From contig CALHVG010000035.1 of assembly GCA_938039145.1 (NCBI GenBank), forward strand, positions 1 to 64,000: a stretch of 64,000 nucleotides of DNA, read 5' to 3'. Position 1 is the first letter of the stretch, and each line of letters opens with the position of its first letter. The stretch comes from an uncultured Treponema sp. (GTDB lineage Bacteria; Spirochaetota; Spirochaetia; Treponematales; Treponemataceae). Positions 5,766-13,698 of the stretch are shown here, piece by piece. A program made the position numbers and the translations under genes. The notes beneath the pieces are model-generated. The model did not search any database. It had not been told where the DNA came from and saw nothing but the letters and a program-made list of their open reading frames with translations.

Positions 5766-5858
5766 ATGGAAAAGCTTAGAAAGCTGCTTGCGATTGTAGC
5801 TGACATAACTTCAATCGCAAGCTTAATTCTTGCGCTTATTCTGCTTTTTAAGAAGTAG
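5766..5858 (+). CDS. Hydrophobic micro-protein (30 aa)
   Basis: MEKLRKLLAIVADITSIASL followed by ILALILLFKK: a charged start, one amphipathic-to-transmembrane helix and a Lys-Lys end. AGGAAAGG lies just upstream. It resembles the minus-strand peptide ending at 5250. A 9-bp hairpin follows. Function unknown; size and character fit small membrane-active peptides. Confidence 0.6.
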   Translation: MEKLRKLLAIVADITSIASLILALILLFKK

Positions 5859-5868
5859 AATAAGCGGA

Positions 5869-5893
5869 GCGAAGGTTAGTGCTCAACCTTCGC
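5869..5893. terminator. Hairpin after micro-gene
   Basis: GCGAAGGTT 5869-5877 pairs with AACCTTCGC 5885-5893. No T-run follows on the plus strand, so it may be an mRNA hairpin or a weak terminator between the 30-aa and 31-aa genes. Confidence 0.4.
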
Positions 5894-5926
5894 TTCAATA
5901 CTAACCAAAACATAAGGAGATGTCAA

Positions 5927-6022
5927 ATGATTGGACTAAAAATAGCGTTGGTTGTTTGTCTTGGGGTTTCCGCACTGTGCCGGATCATGCTGATTATAAT
6001 GAGGGCGCGATATGGCAAATAA
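5927..6022 (+). CDS. Hydrophobic micro-protein (31 aa)
   Basis: MIGLKIALVVCLGVSALCRI followed by MLIIMRARYGK: one transmembrane helix and a basic end. AAGGAG lies six bases before the ATG, a clear ribosome-binding site. The stop overlaps the start region of the next gene (ATG at 6012). Function unknown. Confidence 0.6.
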   Translation: MIGLKIALVVCLGVSALCRIMLIIMRARYGK

Positions 6023-6164
6023 CGGATGGGGCGGAAAAAGAGAAAACCAGACAGGACGACCGAAAGGTACCAAAAAAGAAATAACCAAAACGGAAAGCCT
6101 TTATATCCGCTGTACCGCCGAACAAAAAAATGAATTAAAGTTATGCTTTGATTTCTATTTTTGA
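6012..6164 (+). pseudogene. GRPKG-type basic protein truncated by the CRISPR array
   Basis: The frame reads MANNGWGGKRENQTGRPKGT, KKEITKTESLYIRCTAEQKN and ELKL, and then LCFDFYF encoded by the first CRISPR repeat. Related proteins continue with two helices after the EQKNELKL strand-helix region, which are missing here. The gene is therefore cut at about 6139, where prophage-type DNA meets the array. It mirrors the intact GRPKG gene at 5309-5542. Confidence 0.6.
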
Positions 6165-6373
6165 TGTAAAATAATGCTTCGACCAGGGCTCCCCTGCTTT
6201 GCAGGGTTGTGGTTTGATTTCTATTTTTGATGTAAAATAATCCGAATCGGTCAAACTCCACGCCGTGCCTGGTTGTGGTTTGATTTCTTTTTTTGATGTA
6301 AAATAATGGATTTCAAGCTCATATTACAAAGCTCATGGTTGTGGTTTGATTTCTTTTTTTAATGTAAAATAAT
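6140..6373 (+). CRISPR. Type II-C CRISPR array, four repeats and three 30-bp spacers
   Basis: Repeats of 36 bp at 6140-6175, 6206-6241, 6272-6307 and 6338-6373; spacers at 6176-6205, 6242-6271 and 6308-6337. The repeat begins GTTGTGGTTTGATTTCTATT and ends GATGTAAAATAAT. The first repeat has two changes near its 5' end; the third and fourth carry one and two changes in the T-rich middle. Positions 6374-6403 may be a fourth spacer with its far repeat lost. Pairing with the tracrRNA shows that the crRNA strand is the plus strand, opposite to cas9-cas1-cas2, so the array runs toward cas2. The A/T-rich repeat end could act as a -10 box in each repeat, as known for some type II-C arrays; that is inference. 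Confidence 0.9.
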
Positions 6374-6417
6374 ATGAGTCGTCTAAGACCATATTATGCA
6401 AGGAATTAGACGGGTTT

Positions 6418-6479
6418 GCAGTGTAAAAAAATGGAGAAAAGTCAACTTTTCCGGTACTTTTCTTTGTTTTTTTACTTGC
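6418..6479. terminator. Long inverted repeat between array and cas2
   Basis: GCAGTGTAAAAAAA plus GAAAAGT pairs imperfectly with ACTTTTC plus TTTTTTTAC and TTGC, a stem of roughly 22-25 bp. It lies between the convergent array (plus) and cas operon (minus) and would serve as a terminator for both. Confidence 0.6.
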
Positions 6480-6517
6480 AACCTAGCCTTTCCTTGTAAC
6501 TTTTTCACGTTCCGGGA

Positions 6518-6865
6518 TTAGAATAATTGGAGTTGTTGCGGTGCTTTTTCTCTCTTTTGGGGTATTTCACCGATGAATGTCAAAATTTCACCGAACTGTT
6601 TGTCCGTAAATTTTAAAATGCTTACAGTTCCTTCTCTTGGAAGCCATTTTTTTATTCGATTTTCGTGAACTTCGCACGCTTCTCTGCTTCCGCAAAATCT
6701 TTTGTAAACGCTGAACTGCATCATTTCAAAGCCGTCTTCAAGCAGTTTTTTACGAAACTCGCTCGCTCGTTTTCGCTGAGGTTTTGTGTTTGTCGGTAAA
6801 TCGAACATACAGAAAATCCACATTATCTTATAGGCGTTTATCCGGTCAAAACTCATATCATACAA
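6518..6865 (-). CDS. cas2: CRISPR-associated endonuclease Cas2
   Basis: This 115-aa protein has the ferredoxin-like Cas2 fold pattern: IMWIFCMFDLPTNTK with the conserved Asp22 after the first strand, then KLLEDGFEMMQFSVYKRFCG and REGTVSILKFTDKQFG. It pairs with Cas1 to integrate new spacers. The gene overlaps cas1 by eight bases, so the two are co-translated. It is the last gene of the minus-strand cas9-cas1-cas2 operon. The N-terminus may start at Met1 or Met4; both leave the core intact. Confidence 0.93.
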   Translation of the reverse strand: MYDMSFDRINAYKIMWIFCMFDLPTNTKPQRKRASEFRKKLLEDGFEMMQFSVYKRFCGSREACEVHENRIKKWLPREGTVSILKFTDKQFGEILTFIGEIPQKREKAPQQLQLF

Positions 6866-7748
6866 AATCCGGCAGTTTCAATTTTTCCGACTCGCTTGAA
6901 AGAGCGTTTGCCAGCGAGGCACTTGTCATTGAGAGTGCGACCATCATCGGCCTGGACATATTTTCCATTTTTACATCTCGTGTGAGGACTTTCAAAATCT
7001 TCGTTTTGAATTCCAATCCGAGTTCTTTTTTGTCGGCATTTGTTGAGATGTATTCTATAACTTCATCATCGATAAAAGGTCTGTAGGGTTCCATCAAATC
7101 GTCTGCAAGGCAATATGCGTTATACTTGTTGTGATGGTGAATTCCGAGTGTGGGAAGAAGCCCCGAACCGATCAATGCTCTTGCAGTTGCGGCTCTCAAA
7201 ATCGCATATCCGTAATTTAAATAATTGTTTGGAAAATCCCCGAAACGATTCCGGCACCATTCTTTTCCAAAAAGATTATCCCAGTAAAATTTTGCCGCCT
7301 GACTTTCCATGTTTGTTGCGTCTCCGCTTTTTACACATTTTGAAAAATCGATGAGCCGTGCAAAATTCAAATCATATTTTTTAAGAAGAAGTCCCTGATT
7401 TTTTATCTTGTATTCCACAATCTGCTTCCAGCATTTTTTCTTGACGGGAAGTTTTGCGTTTATCTGAGCGGAAAAAAGCTGAGTCTGAATTTCATTGCAA
7501 TCAAGCGGCATTGTCATTGAAAAGGGAAGGTGCTTTTCATTGCAAAAGATAACGGCACAATTATTGTCCGTAAGTTCATTTATCAAAGGAATCGTCAGCG
7601 AGACGAGTTCATTTTCGATAATCACAAAACCTATATCCTCTATTGGGATTAAGGTTTCTTCTTGAGTTTCTTTACTGAAAATTACAAGCTGTTTGTGCCT
7701 TACGCTTAAACAAACAGCATGCGAGAAAAACAGTGTTCGTTTAATCAT
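6858..7748 (-). CDS. cas1: CRISPR integrase Cas1
   Basis: This 296-aa protein has the Cas1 layout of an N-terminal beta domain and a C-terminal helical catalytic domain. The metal-binding residues are visible: Glu148 in NMESQAAKFYW, a His of LGIHHHNKYN (about 204-205) and Glu220 in LADDLMEPYRPF. It integrates protospacers at the array with Cas2. Lengths near 300 aa and the cas9-cas1-cas2 order without csn2 or cas4 are typical of subtype II-C. A 163-bp spacer with a long inverted repeat separates it from cas9, while it overlaps cas2. Confidence 0.95.
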   Translation of the reverse strand: MIKRTLFFSHAVCLSVRHKQLVIFSKETQEETLIPIEDIGFVIIENELVSLTIPLINELTDNNCAVIFCNEKHLPFSMTMPLDCNEIQTQLFSAQINAKLPVKKKCWKQIVEYKIKNQGLLLKKYDLNFARLIDFSKCVKSGDATNMESQAAKFYWDNLFGKEWCRNRFGDFPNNYLNYGYAILRAATARALIGSGLLPTLGIHHHNKYNAYCLADDLMEPYRPFIDDEVIEYISTNADKKELGLEFKTKILKVLTRDVKMENMSRPMMVALSMTSASLANALSSESEKLKLPDFV

Positions 7749-7784
7749 ACTTTAACTATCGGATTAAACAATCGATATGTTCAG

Positions 7785-7891
7785 TTTTTTCGTGCAGAGT
7801 TTTCTCAGACTGCCGGCATACCGAGACCGTTATTTTATAGCCTTGATTTTGAACGCTGTCGGCAGTCTTAAAATATTTTTGTGCGAAAAAA
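7785..7891. repeat. Large inverted repeat between cas9 and cas1
   Basis: TTTTTTCG 7785-7792 pairs with CGAAAAAA 7884-7891, and AGACTGCCG 7807-7815 pairs perfectly with CGGCAGTCT 7860-7868, with about 44 bases in the loop. It could be an attenuator or processing site between cas9 and cas1-cas2, or the remains of a small mobile element. Confidence 0.6.
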
Positions 7892-7911
7892 TAAACATTC
7901 AGCGGCATTTA

Positions 7912-10900
7912 TCAGACTTCTGTTTTTTGTATGATTTCTCCTGTAGGCGAAACGGAAAAGTCCTGTCCTTCAACAAGTCCTTTAAAATTTGACTGTGTAT
8001 AACGAAGACATTCTATACCTGCATTTAAATCTCTTTCACCTTTCATATATTTCCAAGGATTTGAACTTATAATATGTACAAGCTCTATATAAATGTTATC
8101 CCCTGATTTTCCAAGCCCGGCAACTCTGTACATCCGTTTCCAAAGTTTCTCTGTAGGTAAGGAGAAGACATCTTCATCAATATCGTTTTGCAGAATCACG
8201 ATTTTTCCGATTTTTAAGATCTTGTACAATTGAAGGTTCATGCCTTTTTTTTCTTTAAAATCAGGATAAAGTTCATCTTTGTTTTTTCTTCTTTTTACAG
8301 CGTCAAGCAAATTGCAAATTTTGTGATCTGAAACATCCTTTCCTTTTTCGTCTTTTCCTCTGTAAATCGCAAGAAGATAGTTTTCTTCGTTTACGGCATA
8401 ATAATTTTGTTTGTAGTCTTTCGGATTTTTCGAAATCACATTGTGGTGCTCTTTCAAAGTGATCGGCGAAGTCGGCTGAGCCTTTATTCTAACCCGTTTT
8501 ACAAAAACATCTCTTCCATCCTTTTTAAACGGCAGCAGGATTCCTTTAGTTTGAATTTCCGAGAGAGTTTGAATTCCGTTTGAAAGATTATTTTCAAAAG
8601 TTGTTCTGATTCCTTTGTCCATGATTTTTTCCGCACGCTTTTCGTCCAAAGTGGAAACCGGAATTCTTTGCACAAATATCATTTCGGATTTTCCGCCTTT
8701 TTCGGGAACGGTTTTTATGCAGCCATAGAACGTATCTTTGTGCAAAGAGCCTCGTGCTGTCTCCCCCTGTTCAAAGATAATTTTTCCGTTTTTCAATACA
8801 GGTTTTCCATCTTTGTTTCTGAGAATTTTCTTTGACTGCCTTAAAGGATTTTCTCCCGTAAAATATTTGGGGATTATATATTGAACGGCGCTCAAAACGT
8901 CGGTGTCAAATGTCTCCCACGGTTTTGCAAATTTCAAATGCTTGCCGTCGGCGCTGTTTTTAATCGCTTCGGACAATAAATTGAATTTTCCTCGATTTAT
9001 GCATGCGACAGTTAATGCGTCTATTGTGTGATGAGTGTGGTTTGAACGGTCTTTTATTTCGTTTCGTTCCATCAGACCCCATTGCCTTTTAAATGTGTCT
9101 GTCATAGAACCTTTTACAGGCTGAACATAGCCGAAAACTCCCCTTAAATACGAAAGGGCGAATTTTGTGATTATTCGGGTGTCATTAAGCTGGCTGTGTT
9201 TAAAACCTTCCGGAATTTCCGTTGCAGAAAAACGCCTTAATTTTTCTGTATAATAGTTAAGTTCGTATTTTGCTTTGAGTTTTTTTACGATTCTTAAATC
9301 TTTTATGGCAGGTGCTTCGTAGGAGCCGCTGCTTTTTGAGTTGAGTTCAATTATTCTCAGGCAGTTGTCTATTTTGTCTTCATAGAATTTTTGGAATCTT
9401 CTGTCTATTTCTTCAAAATTAGGCAGTTCTGATGGAAGCCGTTGTTTTTTTATATTCCTGTTGAATTCGCTGTCGCATAGTGTAAGGTTTTCAAGAGAAT
9501 CATCATAAGACAGGCTTCTTGGGACTGTATGCTCAAAGTCAAACTTGGGAACCGGACCGAACAAATCCGAAAAATTTATGTGTTTTCCGGTGTAAGGGCA
9601 TGTTTCATTTTGTTCTTGCCAGAGTCTGAATTTTTTGATGTCCGATTCTGTCGGATTGATTTTAAATCCCGCTTCGCTGCAAAGCTCTTCTATTTTCTTT
9701 CTGTAGTCTGCATTCTTTTTTTCGTTGTCTTTTGCAAATTCTGCGATAGCTTTACGCTTATTTTTGTCATTTACTTCGTTTGCAAGTTCCACATTTATTT
9801 TTGTCGAGGAATCTATCTTTCCGGTTTTTATAAGATAATTTACGAGCTTCCGAAGTTGGTGTAATGCTCTCATCACTACGGGATTTTTTACGCTCTGAGA
9901 GCGAGGAGAGGCAAGATATGTTTTTCCGTCTTCTGCCGTAACCGGCGTTTCAAAGTTATAATCAGTGTCGCTCGGGTGATAAAGTTCTCCTTTTACTGTG
10001 AAGCCTTTTTGCTCCAGATACTCCCGAATCAAGTCGTCCGTGCGTAAGAGCTGATATTTGTAGTCGTTCGGATTTTTTCCTACGGCGATTTTCAGATTGT
10101 CCTCAACTTTTTCGGAAACTTGTGAGATTATATTTTTACGTTTTTCTTCATCATATTCATTCCACTTTTTCTTTCCGAACAAATCCTGTGCGGAGGCTTC
10201 CACAGCGGATTTGTCCCATTCTTCAAACCTGAAATCATTATTTTTATCTTTAAATACATATTCGATGCAGCGGTTTGCAAGAACAATTATATTGTTTTTG
10301 TCTTTGAGCGTTCCGATGATATTTTTTACGGAAGTTTCGATTTCTTCTTCGTTTTGCAAAAATATATCCCGCCCGATCATGTAAGGTATGTTTGCAAGAA
10401 AAACCGCCGTAGAATATATGTAGCCTTTGCGCAAAAACGGAGTTATCTTTCTGATTGCCTTGAGACTTAAATTTGCATAGCCATGCTGAATTCTGATTTC
10501 ACAAAATTTTTTTGCTTTTTCATCGTCCAAAAGGAGTTTTTCTTTTGCAAATTCCAGAAGTTTTTCTTCATCGTCAAAATCAAAAAGAACGTGCCAGATA
10601 TCGCACATATCGTATTGTCCGATTTTTTTGTCTTTCCAATTTTCAGCGGAAGTTTCGTCTCCGAAAATATTTTTTAATCCCGCAGAAACAGGGCAGCCGG
10701 AAACTGCCGTATCCTTTCTGTAGTTGAATTTCCAAAATTCGTTTTTACCTTTTAATTTTTTCTCGATGTCTTCAAACTTAAATGTCGGTTTTGAAATTCT
10801 GAAGAAAAGCGGCTTTATAAGTTCTTTTTCTTCCTGTGTAAGAAATTCAAAATTGCAGTTTTCATCTTCGTTTGAATTTTTTGCAATTTTTATGGAATTG

Positions 10901-11706
10901 ATGAACGAAAGCATTCTGAATTCTTCAAATTCAAAATGAGAGATTGGGGCGCGGGGCTTATTCCGTTCAAATGTACATTTTCCCACAAGAAATTTTTGAG
11001 ACTTGAGTTTTCTCTGAAAGAAAATTGCCTTGTAGAAATCGTCTTTCAATTCCTGTGAGAAGCCCTGAACTTCGCATATTTTATTGAATTCTTTTTCGTA
11101 GTGCTCTTTTCTTGATGTGTATCTTCCACGAACTTTTTCACCGGAGAGTTTTAATTCATAAAAATACTGACCGAGAGTTTTTCCGTCCAAAAGTGAAGAC
11201 AGTTCGTCTATGCTTTTTGAAACTTCTCCTTCCGATGCTTTTGTAGTCTCTTTTCTGTTACTTAGAAATCCGCGCCGCTGGGCAAGGTGGTACAACGCGC
11301 GTCCGATTTCATACGGCTCGGCTTTTTGTTCCGCACATTTTTTCCGCAGAAAATAAGGCTCCCAGTTTTTTAGCTCGTCCGTCCGGTACCAGTTTAAAAA
11401 ATCCTGCGAAACAGGATAAATTTTCTGTTTCCGCCATTCTTCAAGTTCTTCGGTAGAAAGAGGACACATTTTGTTTTTGATGAGGACTTTTAGCGTCTCG
11501 TATTTTCTAAGTTTTCTTCTGAATTTTAATCTCCGGGCAAGTCTAAAACCGGTCCTCTCCGCCGCTTTGGAACTTTCGTTTCCTTTTTCTTTTTTCACTC
11601 CCTCAGGGAAAATGTAAACTCCGCAGTCTTCTATTTTGCCTGCAGCTTCGTCAACAATTCCCCATCCGATAGAATTTGTTCCTATGTCGAGTCCAAGTGT
11701 TTTCAT
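7912..11706 (-). CDS. cas9: CRISPR endonuclease Cas9, subtype II-C
   Basis: A 1264-aa RNA-guided DNA endonuclease. RuvC-I is at the start (LGLDIGTNSIGWGIVD, Asp7), then the arginine-rich bridge helix (RRLKFRRKLRKYETLK, about 60-75). RuvC-II Glu640 lies in NVELANEVN, the HNH His726 in DFEHTVPRS, and RuvC-III Asp896 in THHTIDALTVA, so both nuclease centres look intact. The start at 11706 is chosen because it gives the canonical N-terminus; the frame extends 13 codons further without reason. AAGGA lies 12 bases upstream. The gene heads a cas9-cas1-cas2 operon and is divergent from its tracrRNA. The absence of csn2 and cas4 in the window supports II-C. The required PAM cannot be read from the sequence. 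Confidence 0.96.
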   Translation of the reverse strand: MKTLGLDIGTNSIGWGIVDEAAGKIEDCGVYIFPEGVKKEKGNESSKAAERTGFRLARRLKFRRKLRKYETLKVLIKNKMCPLSTEELEEWRKQKIYPVSQDFLNWYRTDELKNWEPYFLRKKCAEQKAEPYEIGRALYHLAQRRGFLSNRKETTKASEGEVSKSIDELSSLLDGKTLGQYFYELKLSGEKVRGRYTSRKEHYEKEFNKICEVQGFSQELKDDFYKAIFFQRKLKSQKFLVGKCTFERNKPRAPISHFEFEEFRMLSFINSIKIAKNSNEDENCNFEFLTQEEKELIKPLFFRISKPTFKFEDIEKKLKGKNEFWKFNYRKDTAVSGCPVSAGLKNIFGDETSAENWKDKKIGQYDMCDIWHVLFDFDDEEKLLEFAKEKLLLDDEKAKKFCEIRIQHGYANLSLKAIRKITPFLRKGYIYSTAVFLANIPYMIGRDIFLQNEEEIETSVKNIIGTLKDKNNIIVLANRCIEYVFKDKNNDFRFEEWDKSAVEASAQDLFGKKKWNEYDEEKRKNIISQVSEKVEDNLKIAVGKNPNDYKYQLLRTDDLIREYLEQKGFTVKGELYHPSDTDYNFETPVTAEDGKTYLASPRSQSVKNPVVMRALHQLRKLVNYLIKTGKIDSSTKINVELANEVNDKNKRKAIAEFAKDNEKKNADYRKKIEELCSEAGFKINPTESDIKKFRLWQEQNETCPYTGKHINFSDLFGPVPKFDFEHTVPRSLSYDDSLENLTLCDSEFNRNIKKQRLPSELPNFEEIDRRFQKFYEDKIDNCLRIIELNSKSSGSYEAPAIKDLRIVKKLKAKYELNYYTEKLRRFSATEIPEGFKHSQLNDTRIITKFALSYLRGVFGYVQPVKGSMTDTFKRQWGLMERNEIKDRSNHTHHTIDALTVACINRGKFNLLSEAIKNSADGKHLKFAKPWETFDTDVLSAVQYIIPKYFTGENPLRQSKKILRNKDGKPVLKNGKIIFEQGETARGSLHKDTFYGCIKTVPEKGGKSEMIFVQRIPVSTLDEKRAEKIMDKGIRTTFENNLSNGIQTLSEIQTKGILLPFKKDGRDVFVKRVRIKAQPTSPITLKEHHNVISKNPKDYKQNYYAVNEENYLLAIYRGKDEKGKDVSDHKICNLLDAVKRRKNKDELYPDFKEKKGMNLQLYKILKIGKIVILQNDIDEDVFSLPTEKLWKRMYRVAGLGKSGDNIYIELVHIISSNPWKYMKGERDLNAGIECLRYTQSNFKGLVEGQDFSVSPTGEIIQKTEV

Positions 11707-11739
11707 ACTTTTTAAAATCCTTAATAAAAAAAAATGTGC

Positions 11740-11768
11740 TTGCAAAAAATCGCAGGCAATGTTATCTT
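11740..11768 (+). promoter_or_regulatory. tracrRNA promoter
   Basis: TTGCAA 11740-11745 and TATCTT 11763-11768 with a 17-bp spacer predict a start at about 11775, exactly where the anti-repeat begins. Confidence 0.6.
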
Positions 11769-11774
11769 AATTGC

Positions 11775-11846
11775 AGAAATCAAATCACAATAAGGCTAAA
11801 TGCCGAAGTCATTTGACTACAGTCCCGCATCTTGTGGGACTTTTTC
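11775..11846 (+). ncRNA. tracrRNA
   Basis: The anti-repeat AGAAATCAAATCACAA (11775-11790) is complementary to the repeat's first 17 bases (TTGTGGTTTGATTTCT) with a single G-U pair. Then TAAGGCTAAATGCC forms the nexus stem (GGC/GCC), GTCATTTGAC a small hairpin, and GTCCC/GGGAC followed by TTTTTC (11841-11846) the terminator. The length is about 72 nt. It lies immediately upstream of cas9 on the opposite strand and guides RNase III processing and Cas9 loading of crRNAs. Confidence 0.9.
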
Positions 11847-11974
11847 ATTATATCACAAGTTTTGTATTTTTGAGCGGTCGAATGGCGACTATCGAAATCT
11901 TTTTTCAGACGCAATCGCCTGCTGTCTGCTAAAAAAATCTCTCCGGAGCTGTTTCAAAAGTCAGTTACTTTTTT

Positions 11975-12889
11975 TCAACAGTCCCAAACTTCATCTTTCC
12001 TCATAATGTTTTTTAGTGTAGTTTCATCGACAAAGCCTTTTGCAGCTCCGTCCGTGCCGATTTTTATTGCGGCAAAACGCTGTGCGTATTGCAATGCGGA
12101 TTCTGCGGAAAGACCGCCTGCGTAAAAATGGATAAAGCACGAAAAAAGCGCATCGCCTGCGCCTGCAGTATTTACAATCCGTTCGGGCTTTGCCGCCGGA
12201 AAGTGAACTATTTTATCTTTTTCCCGTTCGTAAAGCATAGCACCGTCCGCACCGCAACCTAAAACGATTATTTTCATTCCGTATGCGTTTTTCAGCGAAG
12301 TCAAGAAATCTTCTCTTGGACAGGGAAGATTTTCGTCGCTTAAAAAAACGATGTCGGCGTATTCAAGAAATTCGCGGTTGTATGCGTCGTCTATGCTTGA
12401 AAGAACATGAACATCGGTCGCAATCGTTTTTCCGCATTCCTTAGCGGCTTTTAAAATCGGACGGCTGAAATTTATATTGCACGCCGCAACGATATCCGCT
12501 TTTTCGATACGTTTTTTTATGAAAGAAATGTCCGGCTGAACATCTTGAATGTCTTTAAGGTCGCAGTAAATCTTTCGTCTTGTGCTCTCGTCATAAAAAA
12601 TCACGCTTATAGGGGTAGCCTTTAGATTTCTTTCTATATGGTTTGCGGAGATTCCGTCTTTATTGAGTTCCGAAAATATAAAGTCGCTTTCCATATCGTT
12701 GCCGGTAAACGAAAATAACTGCACATTGTCGCCAAGAACCGTCAGCGCTTTTGCGATGTTGTAACCTACGCCCGCAACACTTGAATTCACGCCGAAAAAA
12801 GAAAACTCAATCGGCGAATAATTTATAGGAAAAGAAGGGATTTTGACCGTCGTCTCGATGTTTATAAGTCCCGATACAAGAATGTTCAT
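11975..12889 (-). CDS. PfkB-family carbohydrate/nucleoside kinase
   Basis: This 304-aa protein has the ribokinase fold: N-terminal substrate region with SSVAGVGYNIAKALTVLGD (about 36-54) and the C-terminal signature IVNTAGAGDALFSCF (about 237-251), whose Asp is the catalytic base. It phosphorylates a sugar or nucleoside using ATP in the cytoplasm. The substrate cannot be read from sequence; ribokinase, fructokinase or pseudouridine kinase-like roles are possible. It stands alone on the minus strand between the tracrRNA and an Xre regulator, so context gives no pathway. Confidence 0.85.
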   Translation of the reverse strand: MNILVSGLINIETTVKIPSFPINYSPIEFSFFGVNSSVAGVGYNIAKALTVLGDNVQLFSFTGNDMESDFIFSELNKDGISANHIERNLKATPISVIFYDESTRRKIYCDLKDIQDVQPDISFIKKRIEKADIVAACNINFSRPILKAAKECGKTIATDVHVLSSIDDAYNREFLEYADIVFLSDENLPCPREDFLTSLKNAYGMKIIVLGCGADGAMLYEREKDKIVHFPAAKPERIVNTAGAGDALFSCFIHFYAGGLSAESALQYAQRFAAIKIGTDGAAKGFVDETTLKNIMRKDEVWDC

Positions 12890-13110
12890 AACGAATCCAC
12901 CATAACACGAATAAATCGCACCTGCAATCGGAAGGGGAAAAACACCCCGATGTGAGTAGGCTTCTTTTTCGCGTCCGCGAATAGGCGAATTTATAGCATA
13001 TCAGCCGATTTTGTAAAATAAGTTTTGTTCCCGTTTATTTATTTTATTCCGAAAGGGCAAGTTTTCCGCATAATCGTTCCGGGGGATTTTCGTAAAAATA
13101 TTTTGACAAA

Positions 13111-13425
13111 TCAAACGAAATCCCCGCCGCTCGAAATTATTTCTTCTACGGATTTTTGCAATTTTTCTACAAGGATTTGCCGTTTTTGCGGCGAAAGATT
13201 TGCAATGTAGATATCATTTTCTTCCATAAATAATTTATACGGCTTTATATTCAATGCTTCTGCGAATTTTTGAACCATCTCCACGGAAGGAAATTTCTTT
13301 CCTATTTCAATTTCCCCGATATAACTTGCGGAAGTTCCGCATTTTTCAGCCAGTGCCATTTGCGAAAGTTTGTTTTCTTTGCGGTATCTCTTTAAATTGT
13401 TGATAAATACGGCTCTCAAATCCAT
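13111..13425 (-). CDS. Xre/Cro-family transcriptional regulator
   Basis: A 104-aa protein with an N-terminal HTH_3 domain (about 8-65: NLKRYRKENKLSQMALAEKC, TSASYIGEIEIGKKFPSVEM) and a C-terminal helical tail with PQKRQILVEKLQKSVEEI. This is a single-domain repressor-type regulator. A plus-strand promoter with a palindrome (13456-13496) lies in the divergent region before two lipoprotein genes, so these may be its target. It could also be a left-over phage or plasmid repressor, since it stands near the CRISPR/prophage region. Confidence 0.85.
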   Translation of the reverse strand: MDLRAVFINNLKRYRKENKLSQMALAEKCGTSASYIGEIEIGKKFPSVEMVQKFAEALNIKPYKLFMEENDIYIANLSPQKRQILVEKLQKSVEEIISSGGDFV

Positions 13426-13455
13426 TTTTCTTATGCTATCGGCAGGTAAATAAAA

Positions 13456-13496
13456 TTGACAATCCGCTAAAAGAGTAATAAAATGCGTAATATTAC
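13456..13496 (+). promoter_or_regulatory. Promoter with palindrome upstream of the lipoprotein genes
   Basis: TTGACA 13456-13461, 17-bp spacer, TAAAAT 13479-13484, then the perfect palindrome GTAATATTAC at 13487-13496 over the likely start site. It lies between the divergent Xre gene and the lipoprotein genes. The leader to 13699 would be about 200 bases; no other gene is visible in it apart from a 27-codon frame without a ribosome-binding site. Confidence 0.6.
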
Positions 13497-13698
13497 CGTA
13501 AATAATGTGCTTATGGCGTATTTTATAAAGAAATCCGATGAAATTTTGATTTTATATGCGCTGTAAAACAGTGTTCAATCGAAAGTGCAGCGGTTTGTGC
13601 GGTAATTATTTTTCATCGTAAATATTCGTCTTTTTCATGCTTCGTGCGTGATTACGGCGGTTTTATTTTAAATTCACCTGAAACATTAGGAGGTTTTT

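Noticed and set aside
7777..7992. Plus-strand frame of 71 codons over the cas9-cas1 gap
   Set aside because: It runs across the inverted repeat and into cas9 in antisense, with no ribosome-binding site or recognisable product.
11847..11974. Second CRISPR array or further repeats near the tracrRNA
   Set aside because: No sequence resembling the full 36-bp repeat is seen; only the anti-repeat matches.
13485..13567. 27-codon frame (MRNITVNNVLMAYFIKK...) in the lipoprotein leader
   Set aside because: Its ATG overlaps the -10 box and has no ribosome-binding site.
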